A stretch of 64,000 bases of DNA from Niastella yeongjuensis (GTDB lineage: Bacteria; Bacteroidota; Bacteroidia; Chitinophagales; Chitinophagaceae). This document shows, piece by piece, positions 16,655-25,879 of this stretch. The translations under genes and the position numbers were made by a program. The DNA lies in contig NZ_FOCZ01000008.1 of the NCBI RefSeq assembly GCF_900110245.1, positions 1-64,000 of the forward strand, written 5' to 3'. Position 1 is the stretch's first letter. Every line of letters begins with the position of its first letter. Below the pieces are notes generated by a model, which ran no database searches, was not told where the DNA came from, and saw only the letters and a list, made by a program, of their open reading frames with translations.

Positions 16655-19222
16655 CTAACGAACCCGGTATTGAATACCGATTAAATACCCTCTTTTGTAA
16701 TTACTTTTCTCAATTAACATCCTGTTAGCTACATAGATTTGCGTACCTGCGTTTAATAAGTTAGTAGCCTTTGCAAACAGGCGCCAATGCGATTTGATGG
16801 TTTGTTCTAAGGAAAAGTCAAGCGTGGTATAGCCTTTTTGCCAATTGTCTAAATTATACCAGCCCGATATTTCATCGATGCGGCGGCCCGTATACACACC
16901 TGTGACCTGTGCAGTAGTACCATAACGGGGCAGGTGATAGCTGATACTGAGGTTAGCCAGGTGTTTCGATTGTCCCTGTAACGGCCGTTCCTGTGTTTTG
17001 GTAACCGTGATAATGTCTGAGGCCGGATTTTGTGGGTCTTCCCGCTGTTTGAATTTCTTTGTTTGTCTGATGCGTGAATAAGTAAATGTATAATTGGCAA
17101 TTATACCCAGGTTGCCGATATATTTCACAGCAGAAAATTCAAACCCCAGGTTATTGGCAGTGCCATAGTTGCGCAATTGCTCCGTTAACTTACCGGCCGG
17201 AATATAGGACTGGCCATTGGCAGCGATGGCATACAGGGTATCCGTTGCACTGAGCAATGTTTTTTCGTAGGGATCTTCAATCCGTTTATAAAAGGCAGTC
17301 AGTTGCAGCGCATCTATAATCGCTGGGGCATACAATTCATACCGAAGATCGAAATTATCGGCCGTGCTTCTTTTCAGAAATGGATTGCCCGCTACATTGT
17401 AATTGTCGAGGTCCATGTTAAAAAAAGTAATGTCATAGAGCGATGGCCTGCTGAGTGCTTTATAGTATGACAATTTTATGCCTTGTTTGGGGGTTAATAC
17501 ATAACCCAGGTGAACCGAGGGCAGCCAGTCGCGATACCGGATGCTGATGGCTTTGCCGAATGGCGTGCCGGGATCAGCCTCGGAATGCACGTGCTGGGTT
17601 GTTTGTTCCTGCCGTAAGCCTGCGGTAATGCTCCAGCTATTGGTATGAAATTTCGCCTGCAGATAAGCGGCGCTGATGTTTTCTTTGGCGGCATAGGTTC
17701 CCGGTGTGTTCACGGTTCCCAATGGGTTTTGAGGCCCATTGTTATTATACCAAACCGCATCGTATATATTGGTAAACGGTTGTCCATTACCACTGGTAAT
17801 GGCAGGAACAAAGGTGTAGATATTATAAAAGTTATCGCGTTGGCGGTATTGCAGCAAGGTGCCGGCGCTTATATCGAGTTGTTGTTTGAGTATGGCCGGT
17901 TTATAATGCAGGGTAGCATAGATGTCTTCCTCCTTTTCGGTATTGTGCAACCAGGTTCTGCTTAATGGCGCCAATAGCACCGGTGTTTGATGTACCTCAT
18001 TATCTGCACCTACAATTCTTCCGGTATTGGCAGTCAGTTCGGCCCTGTCGGGGTAATTGCCATATGCAATGGAGTATACGGTTCTCCAGTTGAATGACAG
18101 CTGCTGGTTGAATTGATGATCGCCCTGCAAATTCAGGTGCTCGATGCTTTGGCGGTACATACGCGAGCGTTGCAGAATAGCTATGCGGCCGGTGCCAGGG
18201 CCTGTGCGGCCTTCAGCCAGACTGGTATCCACGGCATCACGGGTTTCTGCATCCAGTTTGTTTACATACAATTGATAAAATCGCAGCTGATGCCGGGCAT
18301 TGAACCTGTAGTCAAACGCGGCATAGATATTTTTTCGGGTGCTGGTAGTAGAAAAATGTCGTTTTACAAAATCGGTGATGCCGGGTACATTGTTGGGCTG
18401 GGGTTCACTGTTTTGCAGAATAAGAAAACCATCAGCGCCGGTATGTATGTTCTGTATACCGCCCATAACTATTACCCCCAGCTTCTGATGTAGAAACCGT
18501 TTCGACCAGCTGATATTTCCATGAACATCGGGCAGGGGATGTTTGGTATGAAAAGATAAATTGTCATTGGAGAAATCGTCTGAACCGGCTACATAATTGG
18601 GGCCATATCGTTCGTATGGCGACTGCTTTTCAACTGCCCTGGTTTTAAAACCCAGGTAAGGTCTGTCGAAAAAGAGTTGACTGTAACCGGTAGCCAATTG
18701 AATTGAAAAGTTTTTTTGCTCTGGAACAGGTCGCGTTACAATATTAACCAGTCCGCCAATGGCGTCGCCAGCCATTTCGGGCGTCAATGATTTATATACT
18801 TCCACGTGATCGATGAGGTTGGCCGGAAACAGATCGAGCGATAAATAACGGTTGCGATCATTAGGGCTGGGAATGGCCATGCCATTTACCGTAGTGTAAC
18901 TGTATTTGGGGTCCATACCGCGGATAACCGTTTTGCCGGGTGTGCCGGTTTCATCGCGCAGCACAGATACACCACTTACACGTTGCATCATATCGGCTAC
19001 GGTAATATCAGACGACCGTTCGATGGATTCCCGGGAAATAATATTCACCAGCGGTACGGATGTTTTCTCCAGCATGCTGCTGTGCACCATATCGGTGTGC
19101 GCTTTGCTGCTGATGACTTGTACCGTATCCAGGTGTTTTGGAACAGGCTGTGCAAAAACAGGGTGGCCGCATAGTATGCCGGCCACCCTGATGATAATTT
19201 TAAGCTTGTATGAACGTATCAT
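16655..19222 (-). CDS. TonB-dependent outer-membrane receptor (non-SusC type)
   Basis: An 855-residue receptor. Signal peptide about 1-25, plug domain about 45-170 (SVPLVNIISRESIE, then VSGVSVLRDETGTPGKTVIRG and DAIGGLVNI), then a beta-barrel ending in IGIQYRVR. It lacks the carboxypeptidase-like N-terminal domain of SusC proteins and has no SusD partner, so it resembles siderophore, cobalamin or oligosaccharide receptors of the FhuA/CirA type. Its ATG overlaps the stop of the lipoprotein gene (TAATG), indicating translational coupling. The partner genes, a phosphoesterase fusion and a beta-helix lipoprotein, suggest uptake of a phosphate-containing ligand; that is inference. Confidence 0.9.
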   Translation of the reverse strand: MIRSYKLKIIIRVAGILCGHPVFAQPVPKHLDTVQVISSKAHTDMVHSSMLEKTSVPLVNIISRESIERSSDITVADMMQRVSGVSVLRDETGTPGKTVIRGMDPKYSYTTVNGMAIPSPNDRNRYLSLDLFPANLIDHVEVYKSLTPEMAGDAIGGLVNIVTRPVPEQKNFSIQLATGYSQLFFDRPYLGFKTRAVEKQSPYERYGPNYVAGSDDFSNDNLSFHTKHPLPDVHGNISWSKRFLHQKLGVIVMGGIQNIHTGADGFLILQNSEPQPNNVPGITDFVKRHFSTTSTRKNIYAAFDYRFNARHQLRFYQLYVNKLDAETRDAVDTSLAEGRTGPGTGRIAILQRSRMYRQSIEHLNLQGDHQFNQQLSFNWRTVYSIAYGNYPDRAELTANTGRIVGADNEVHQTPVLLAPLSRTWLHNTEKEEDIYATLHYKPAILKQQLDISAGTLLQYRQRDNFYNIYTFVPAITSGNGQPFTNIYDAVWYNNNGPQNPLGTVNTPGTYAAKENISAAYLQAKFHTNSWSITAGLRQEQTTQHVHSEADPGTPFGKAISIRYRDWLPSVHLGYVLTPKQGIKLSYYKALSRPSLYDITFFNMDLDNYNVAGNPFLKRSTADNFDLRYELYAPAIIDALQLTAFYKRIEDPYEKTLLSATDTLYAIAANGQSYIPAGKLTEQLRNYGTANNLGFEFSAVKYIGNLGIIANYTFTYSRIRQTKKFKQREDPQNPASDIITVTKTQERPLQGQSKHLANLSISYHLPRYGTTAQVTGVYTGRRIDEISGWYNLDNWQKGYTTLDFSLEQTIKSHWRLFAKATNLLNAGTQIYVANRMLIEKSNYKRGYLIGIQYRVR

Positions 19223-20615
19223 TAATGCTGATTCCCTTTGTGGTCTTGCTGAAACGCGCCAATGTCTTTACCGGGCGCCGTAATTTCTGTAGCGCCATAC
19301 ACGGCATCCTCTTTTACAACTGCCAACGGTGCGAATTCTGTATAGCCTTTGCCAATAGCAGGTGAGCCAGATGCCAGGTGAAAATCATAAGTGCCGGCAT
19401 AATCATGGCTGATAAAATCGTACCCTGCTGGTACAGGCAACGGAAAGTTTACGAATTTGGGATTGTTGGCGCCAGGTGTGGTACCATTACCACCGTTAAT
19501 ATCGGTTGACTTTGCTTCTGTTACATAACCAGCTGGTAAAAACTGCGAAGTGATTTGTAAGCTATCGCCATAGTTAAAAGTATAGCCATACTTTACATTC
19601 TGCAGGTCAGCTGAAGGAACGCTGCCATTGGCGCCCATGATGGCCAGTCCAAAGGCGCAGTTCACCAACAGGTTGTTGTAACTGTTACCCCGGCCCTGGT
19701 TTTCAAAATCAAGCGAACCGCCTTCGCCTACTTTAGCCTGGCGGTAACCGGTATTTACAATGGTATTGTTGTACATGTTCATGTTAGCCTGCGGCGACAA
19801 GCCACCGGCATTGGCTGATTTAAAAGCATTACCGGTTCCACCCACAACCAGGTTGTACGCAATATCACCAACGCTACCGCTTTTTACGTTTACACATTCT
19901 CCGGCCTGAAAACCTACTTTTTCAAATGTATTGCGCATGATCTCGTATTTGCAACCTGCTACTCGCACCATATCATCAAAGGAACCGTACAGCCAGCTGT
20001 CTTCCAGTACGAAATTACTGTTGGGATTTTGCAACAGGATACCATAGCGCGCTTTATTAGGACGTGGATCAGTAGCCGGCGCCAAACCACCCAGGTATTC
20101 GAGCCGTGTCCATTTTATAATAATGTCGCCGGCGGTTGTGCCACCCTGTATACCGCCCCAGTATCCTTTAAAGGCTGGATCGGTATTGGGGTTCTGCGGA
20201 TCTTTTGCCGGATCTGAACGAAGCGCCGGGTCCTGCACCGTAAATACTACCGGTTTGTCTTTAGTGCCCAGCACAATTAATGTACCGTTCACCTTTATAC
20301 CGGGGGCATGATTTTGCGTACCAATGGCCGTAGCGCCGGTAGAAGGACCGGCAAAATATACTTTTACCCCACTTGTATCAATAAAGTATCCCCGGCATTG
20401 ATCACAGCATCACCATAGTTGCTGTATAAGTAATAAGTGCCATCTGCTTTTAATGTTCCCTTGATCGCCCTTCCGTTTGTATTGAGCGTATCGCCATCGT
20501 TGATATAGCTACCCAGCACAGGTTGATCAGGTGTTAGATTCACTTCCGCATCTTTTTTGCAGGCGGCGAATAGTACCATTGCCAAACCAAGAGCGGTCAA
20601 TAATTTTTTTTGCAT
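19222..20615 (-). pseudogene. Right-handed beta-helix lipoprotein, split by a one-base frameshift
   Basis: Two minus-strand frames together make one protein of about 464 residues. The first (ATG at 20615) gives a lipoprotein signal ending at Cys19 (LFAAC) and about 83 residues to a TAA just past the CCCC at 20367-20370. The second resumes without a gap in the overlapping -1 frame (VKVYFAGPSTGA) and runs to 19222 with beta-helix repeats such as NNTIVNTGY and NNLLVNC. One extra G in the GGGG run would restore the frame. It could be a sequencing error, a real inactivation, phase variation, or ribosomal slippage. Downstream it is coupled to the receptor by TAATG. Confidence 0.75.
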
Positions 20616-20634
20616 AGATAAATGGGTATTTATA

Positions 20635-23067
20635 TTATTTGTCATCGTCATCATCGTCGTTTGATTTAACCGGTTTTACAAACGCTGCGCGCACTGGGGT
20701 TGGCATAATGGAATGTTCTCCTTTCACAGCCTTCCAGGTAATAACATTCATAACCTGATCTGGAATAACATCCTCTTTCGAAAAGTCAAGCCCTTTCGAC
20801 ATGGCTGCCAGTTTTGTTCCACCGGGGTTTGTTTCATTGAGGTCTACATTGGCAGGTAACGACGTGAAGGCTGTACCATCGGATTGCGTATTGAAGCAAC
20901 GCCACATGGGAATAGCGGCGGCATCGTATTGTGTCATAGGCGGCATGCCCAATATCAGCTCGATGGTGCGCAGCATGGAAGAAGTTGTGTACATGGTATG
21001 GTCTACAAAATTCCTTTTTACAAAACCACCGGCGATGTAAGCGGGTGAACGGTGTGCATCTACGTGATCAGGGCCATTTTGGGCATCATCTTCCAAAATG
21101 AATACAACCGATTCTTTCCATACAGGGCTTTTGCTCAGGTGTTCTATAAACATCCCAATGGCCAGATCGTTATCAGCTACGTGTGCAAAAGGAGAGGGGC
21201 GCCCTGCGGCCATGCCTTCCGTGTGATCATTGCCAAAGCGAACGGTCATCAGTTGCGGCAAAGAGTTGCGGGCTACAAGTGCATCGAAATCTTTTTCCCA
21301 GTTGCGATAACGGACGGTATCTCTTATATGCAGGTTAAAGCCTTCGAAGTTGGTAGCAAAATGTCCATTCAGCACCGGGATAGAAGCGCTCTTTTTAGTG
21401 GCAAACTCCCCATATGTTTTAAAACTAACCCCTGAACTGCTGGCCTGGTCCCAGAGATATATTTTATTCAGCTTGGTGGAACTTTTGGCCCCAAGGCCTC
21501 TGCGGCCATAGCTGGTAGGCCAGTTCTTTTCCATATAATCGGTAGCATAAGCACCCATGCTCCAGTTATGACCGTCGGCGCTTACTTCTCCATCAACATA
21601 AAAATTATCGAGCAACACAAATTGTTTGGCAATGGCATGTTGGTTAGGTGTGATCTTTTCACCAAATAAAAGCAGAGAGGTATCGCCATTGCCACCCGGT
21701 ACATCGCTCAACACCTGGTCATAAGTACGATTCTCCTTGATAATATAGAATACATGTTTAACAGGAGAAGGATCACCCACTTTTTGTGGAACCGGGTTGC
21801 CGGCAGCAACACCAGCGGCCTGCGTTTCCGCTTCTTTTTTATAAGGGGTATTGTGGTATACCGCCTGGGAGTATACGGATAGTTGTTGTTCGGTAGGAAT
21901 GGGGATAATGCTCATGGTACCCGTTAACAAACCACCGCCAATGTATTGCACCGTTTTAGGCTGCGTACTGTCGCCTTCGTGGATACCTACGGCCTGTTTT
22001 TTTCCAATAGGGTTGGGACCTTTGGGATTGGCGAACGATGAGAACCCTTTTCCATTGGAAACATATAGTTTCTTATCAACTACTTTAACACAGGTAGGGT
22101 ACCAGCCGGTTGGGATGTAGCCTTTCGAAACACTGTGCCCCGGTTTACTTACATCAAATACTGCGAGGCAGTTGTTATCGGCATTGGCGATAAACAGGGT
22201 TTTATTATCATCGCTCAGGGATACGCCATTGCTGGTGGAACCGCTCAGCCGGGTGGGATACAATGCAGCATTTAATGTTTCCACCACCTTTCTTGATTTA
22301 ATATCTATAATAGATACATTGTTGTCATTGGCATTCGCGACATATAAATACCTGCCGTTCTTCGATAAACACAGATCGTTCGGGTTATCACCCACACCAA
22401 TACTATCCGTTATTATATTCTTTTTGGTATCAAAAACCATTACTTTATCGGCGCCCCACAAGGTGAGGTACAGTGCTGTGTTATCGGGCGACAACAAACA
22501 GGTATAACCTTCTGAACCCAATGGCAGTTGTTGCACGGTTTTATGGGAGGCCAGATCGATCACATACAAACTGTTGTTTTCTTTGGTGACAACATACAGC
22601 AGCTGTTTCTTATCATCGAGTGCAATACCCGTTGGCGAAATTTCAGCCTGTGGGTAAGGGGCGCCCAGCTTAAATGTATCGGTGGGCACCAGTTTATTAT
22701 TACGGATAGCATATTGAAGGATCCAGTTATCATTACCACCGGAAGCATACAGGTTTTTTTCATCGGCGCTGAAAACGAGCCCGCCCCAGGAACGGCGGAT
22801 CACTACTTCATCAAGTTGCTGATCGGTACGCACATCGATCAGTTGAATGGTTTGCGTGCTTTGTCCGTTGTTGGTAACGGCCGCAAAATGCCGCAAAGAG
22901 CTGATGGCAATGTTCAATGGCAGATCGCCCAATGGCAAACTTTTACCTGCCGGGGTTAATGACCAGCCATTGGGAAGATGTACCCGTTTGCTTTCAAGGG
23001 TAGAGAGATCCTGGCTCTGCGCCCGCAGGGCGGCAGCTGCCAGAAAAAAGCATAATACCTTTTTCAT
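20635..23067 (-). CDS. YncE-type beta-propeller fused to phosphoesterase (alkaline phosphatase family)
   Basis: An 810-residue exported protein: signal peptide about 1-18, a seven-bladed YVTN/YncE propeller (about 45-370, with blades such as LYVVTKENNSLYVIDLAS and RYLYVANANDNNVSIID), and from about residue 440 a phosphoesterase domain with the motif ENRTYDQ, DGEVSADGHNW and a C-terminal metal-site segment (FILEDDAQNGPDHVDAHR). The fold is that of phosphatidylinositol-type phospholipase C/acid phosphatases (AcpA-like). It ends in a KSNDDDDDDK tail. It is the first gene of a minus-strand operon; the lipoprotein starts 20 bp downstream. A periplasmic phosphodiesterase or phosphatase role is likely; the substrate is unknown. 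Confidence 0.88.
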   Translation of the reverse strand: MKKVLCFFLAAAALRAQSQDLSTLESKRVHLPNGWSLTPAGKSLPLGDLPLNIAISSLRHFAAVTNNGQSTQTIQLIDVRTDQQLDEVVIRRSWGGLVFSADEKNLYASGGNDNWILQYAIRNNKLVPTDTFKLGAPYPQAEISPTGIALDDKKQLLYVVTKENNSLYVIDLASHKTVQQLPLGSEGYTCLLSPDNTALYLTLWGADKVMVFDTKKNIITDSIGVGDNPNDLCLSKNGRYLYVANANDNNVSIIDIKSRKVVETLNAALYPTRLSGSTSNGVSLSDDNKTLFIANADNNCLAVFDVSKPGHSVSKGYIPTGWYPTCVKVVDKKLYVSNGKGFSSFANPKGPNPIGKKQAVGIHEGDSTQPKTVQYIGGGLLTGTMSIIPIPTEQQLSVYSQAVYHNTPYKKEAETQAAGVAAGNPVPQKVGDPSPVKHVFYIIKENRTYDQVLSDVPGGNGDTSLLLFGEKITPNQHAIAKQFVLLDNFYVDGEVSADGHNWSMGAYATDYMEKNWPTSYGRRGLGAKSSTKLNKIYLWDQASSSGVSFKTYGEFATKKSASIPVLNGHFATNFEGFNLHIRDTVRYRNWEKDFDALVARNSLPQLMTVRFGNDHTEGMAAGRPSPFAHVADNDLAIGMFIEHLSKSPVWKESVVFILEDDAQNGPDHVDAHRSPAYIAGGFVKRNFVDHTMYTTSSMLRTIELILGMPPMTQYDAAAIPMWRCFNTQSDGTAFTSLPANVDLNETNPGGTKLAAMSKGLDFSKEDVIPDQVMNVITWKAVKGEHSIMPTPVRAAFVKPVKSNDDDDDDK

Positions 23068-23190
23068 TGACTAATAATGATGTTGTAATAAATAAATTAC
23101 GCAGGCAAGCGGGCAGAGGCCAAGGGTTTGGGGCGGTGAAGCTATTAATTTATGTATTATGTATGTATTAACAAATTGTAATGTAGTTGG

Positions 23191-23232
23191 GGGAGGTTGA
23201 CCTGGTTGATAAAGTTGACGGAGTTGATAGTA
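23191..23232. repeat. Short-period GTTGA repeat tract
   Basis: Four copies of GTTGA spaced by about 11 bp (GGTTGAC, GGTTGATA, AGTTGACG, AGTTGATAG) lie between the nth 3' end and the YncE-phosphoesterase start. The same family recurs near 30871, 48627, 49451 and 53455. Confidence 0.6.
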
Positions 23233-23255
23233 TGGGCAAGTGAGTGGCCCACTGC

Positions 23256-23924
23256 CTACAGCCTACTGCCTTTTTTCTTCTTCACCGCACTAACAACCTT
23301 TTCCCCATTATAATAAGCACACACCTTTTTCATTAAACAAATAGGGCATTCAGGTTCGGGGTGACATATCTCCCGGCCCAGGAACGACATCGCCATACCG
23401 GCATCCCATTCTTTTTCAGGCAGCAACTCCATTAATTGTTTTTCTATCTTTTCAGCATTATCAGTTGTAACAATGCCCAATCTGTTTGAAACCCGTATGG
23501 TGTGCAGGTCAACGATAATTCCCTGCGGCGATGCTTTTGCGCCACGCCGGATCACATTGGCTGATTTTCTACCAATGCCCGGTAATTCAACCAGCGATTC
23601 CATGTCAAGCGGAATATTGCTGTCTGTTTTTATTTCCTTAGCCATGTTCACCAGCCATTGCGCCTTATGCGCAAAATTCCTGACCTTACTGATGAGCGGG
23701 AATAAAGATTTCGGATCAGCTTTGGAAAGGGCTTTTATATCGGGATATGTTTTAAAGAAGTCCGGGGCCAATTGATTGATCAAACTATCGGTTGCCTGTG
23801 CGGATAAAACAACCATTACAATCCACTGATAAGAATTGGCAGCATCGAGGGGATGCTTTTTGTTTTTATACTTCTTCAACAATGGCTTTATTTCAATGGA
23901 CCAGTCAATAGCGGAAGATTTCAT
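23256..23924 (-). CDS. nth: Endonuclease III-like DNA glycosylase/AP lyase
   Basis: A 222-residue protein of the HhH-GPD superfamily. LVELPGIGRKSANVI holds the hairpin and the catalytic Lys; IIVDLHTIRVSNR holds the catalytic Asp. The C-terminal iron-sulfur loop reads C-x5-C-x2-C-x5-C, one residue shorter in the first gap than the common C-x6-C-x2-C-x5-C. It removes oxidised pyrimidines in base-excision repair. I start at the ATG at 23924; the open frame continues upstream through the divergent promoter and would give an unlikely hydrophobic extension. The last codons (GSRL and stop) fall inside a GGCAGTAGGCTGTAGGCAGT repeat. Confidence 0.88.
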   Translation of the reverse strand: MKSSAIDWSIEIKPLLKKYKNKKHPLDAANSYQWIVMVVLSAQATDSLINQLAPDFFKTYPDIKALSKADPKSLFPLISKVRNFAHKAQWLVNMAKEIKTDSNIPLDMESLVELPGIGRKSANVIRRGAKASPQGIIVDLHTIRVSNRLGIVTTDNAEKIEKQLMELLPEKEWDAGMAMSFLGREICHPEPECPICLMKKVCAYYNGEKVVSAVKKKKGSRL

Positions 23925-24066
23925 ATAGCAAATATTATATATAAAGCTACCGAAATAGAAGAAAGGTTTTTCAAATAACCGGGAAAAGTATAATTCTTGT
24001 CGTAAAACATATAAGTGCGCCAGCCGGGTGCTATGGAACTTTGTGTTGTAAATAAAAACAATCGTT

Positions 24067-24837
24067 ATGACAACAACACAAAGCAAAATATCCCTGGTAA
24101 CCGGTGGTAGCCGTGGCTTAGGAAAAGAAATGGCGCTGGAACTGGCAAAAAGAGGCCAGGATGTTATCATCACTTACTATTCCAAAAAAGAGGAGGCCGA
24201 ACAGGTTGTACAGGAAATTGAAAAAATAGGCCGCAAAGCTGCAGTACTGCCGTTGAACACGGGTAAGGCAGATAGCTTTGGTGAATTTGTAAAATCATTC
24301 TCCGCCACCTTAAGAAGTAAATTTTCTACCGATCGTTTCGATTACCTGATCAACAATGCCGGGGTAGGGTTGGTAGTTCCTTCTTTTGCTGATACTACCG
24401 AAGCCCAGTTTGATGAATTGATGAATGTACATCTGAAAGGAGTTTTCTTTCTTACCCAAAAACTATTGCCTTTTATAAATGATGGCGGTGGTATTGTGAA
24501 TTTGTCAAGTGGTTTAACCCGCACTACCTTTCCGGGCAGTGGCGCTTATGCCAGTATGAAATCGGCTATTGAAACGCTGACCCGGTACCTGGCCGTTGAA
24601 TTAGGCGGCCGCGGCATCAGGGTAAACATTGTAGCGCCGGGAACAGTGCCTACTGATTTTAGTGGTGGCCGGTTGAAGAATAGCCCCGAACTGCAGGAGC
24701 ATATTAAAGCAATTACTGCGCTGAAGCGGATCGCACAGCCTGATGACATTTCCGGTGTGGTAGCCTTCTTATGTTCCGATGATGCTAAATGGGTAACAGC
24801 TCAGCGGATAGAAGCCTCTGGTGGACTGCATTTGTAA
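24067..24837 (+). CDS. Short-chain dehydrogenase/reductase (SDR)
   Basis: A 256-residue classical SDR: nucleotide-binding TGGSRGLG (residues 12-19), NNAG (about 95-98), catalytic Ser and YASMK (Tyr-x3-Lys near residues 160-165), and a C-terminal substrate cap. NADP is likelier than NAD because of the Arg after the glycine motif. Substrate unknown. The AraC-family regulator lies 39 bp downstream in the same direction, so it may be one transcript with its own regulator. The start is the first ATG after the divergent nth promoter region. Confidence 0.9.
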   Translation: MTTTQSKISLVTGGSRGLGKEMALELAKRGQDVIITYYSKKEEAEQVVQEIEKIGRKAAVLPLNTGKADSFGEFVKSFSATLRSKFSTDRFDYLINNAGVGLVVPSFADTTEAQFDELMNVHLKGVFFLTQKLLPFINDGGGIVNLSSGLTRTTFPGSGAYASMKSAIETLTRYLAVELGGRGIRVNIVAPGTVPTDFSGGRLKNSPELQEHIKAITALKRIAQPDDISGVVAFLCSDDAKWVTAQRIEASGGLHL

Positions 24838-24876
24838 AAAATGTTTACCTTAACAGTAACCTTTTAATGGTATGTT

Positions 24877-25773
24877 ATGGAATACGTAGATATCAACTCG
24901 ATCCCGGAATTACATGAATTTTATCAGTATGAAAAGCCTACTCATCCGCTGATCACTATAATTGATTGGGCGAACGTAGACAGGAGCAAAAGAAAGAAAG
25001 GTGATATTTATTACCGCCTCAATATGTATGCGATTTCGTGTAAAAAGTTTCAGGGTGAATTTAAGTATGGCCGTTCTACTTATGATTTTTCAGAAGGGTC
25101 ATTAATATTCACTGCGCCGCATCAACCGATACAACCCGACCCCACCATAGAGGTGCGGGAAGGGTGGGCGCTCTACATTCATCCTGATTTCCTGAATGCT
25201 TCAAAAAAAGGAAGTGCATTGACCAGTTTTTCTTTTTTTGGCTACGAGACCCATGAAGCCCTGCATATATCCGATGCGGAAAAAAATATCCTGGAAGAAT
25301 GCCTGCACAACATTCAAAGGGAAATAGTACAGAATCTGGATAGTCATACTTATAATTTGATGCTGACTTATCTCGAGCTCTTTTTTGGTTACTGCACCCG
25401 GTTTTACGACCGGCAGTTTTTAACCCGGGTTAAAGTGAGTAATGATACCGTAGAGAATTTTGAACGGCTGTTGAAGGAATATTTTGCCCAGGATACGCTT
25501 ATTGAAACCGGATTACCCGATGTGAAATATTTTGCGTCGCAATTAAATCTGTCACCAAACTATTTATCCGATCTGCTAAATAAATACACCGGTAAAACAA
25601 CGCTGGAACACATTCATTTAAAGCTGATTGAAAAAGCCAGGTCGTTGTTGTGGAGCAGTGAAATGGCCATTTCGGAAATAGCGTATCACCTCGGCTTCGA
25701 GCATCCTTCACATTTTACCAAGTTATTCAAATCGAAGACAGGTAAATCTCCAAAGGAGTTCAGGCAGCATTAG
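24877..25773 (+). CDS. AraC-family transcriptional regulator
   Basis: A 298-residue regulator. The N-terminal cupin-like sensing domain spans about 1-180. The C-terminal double helix-turn-helix spans about 200-298: LNLSPNYLSDLLNKYTG is the first recognition motif, then ISEIAYHLGFEHPSHFTKLF and KSKTGKSPKEFR the second, both typical of the family. It probably controls the SDR gene just upstream, perhaps with its own expression. Its stop is followed at once by a GAGGTAAGAGGTACGA-type repeat and a strong terminator. Confidence 0.92.
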   Translation: MEYVDINSIPELHEFYQYEKPTHPLITIIDWANVDRSKRKKGDIYYRLNMYAISCKKFQGEFKYGRSTYDFSEGSLIFTAPHQPIQPDPTIEVREGWALYIHPDFLNASKKGSALTSFSFFGYETHEALHISDAEKNILEECLHNIQREIVQNLDSHTYNLMLTYLELFFGYCTRFYDRQFLTRVKVSNDTVENFERLLKEYFAQDTLIETGLPDVKYFASQLNLSPNYLSDLLNKYTGKTTLEHIHLKLIEKARSLLWSSEMAISEIAYHLGFEHPSHFTKLFKSKTGKSPKEFRQH

Positions 25774-25800
25774 GAGATAAGAGGTAAGAGGTACGAAGAT
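25771..25800 (+). repeat. GAGGTA-type short repeat at an araC 3' end
   Basis: The stop TAG opens a run TAGGAGATAAGAGGTAAGAGG followed by TACGAAG, three near copies of GAGRTAA. Its reverse-complement relative lies just after the HD-Pnk stop at 33448-33495. Confidence 0.5.
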
Positions 25801-25803
25801 AAT

Positions 25804-25845
25804 AAAAAAGGTGAGCTCGCATTTTATAGCGAACTCACCTTTTTT
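25804..25845. terminator. Bidirectional intrinsic terminator
   Basis: AAAAAAGGTGAG (25804-25815) pairs with CTCACCTTTTTT (25834-25845), and TCGC/GCGA continue the stem inside. The A/T flanks allow it to serve both the AraC gene and the convergent SusD gene. Confidence 0.88.
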
Positions 25846-25879
25846 ATTTCTTACTTCCTACTTCTTACTTCCTGCTTCG

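Noticed and set aside
20635-20680. Asp-rich protease-like cleavage site (DDDDDDK) at the phosphoesterase C terminus
   Set aside because: Acidic runs occur by codon-repeat expansion; a processing role cannot be supported.
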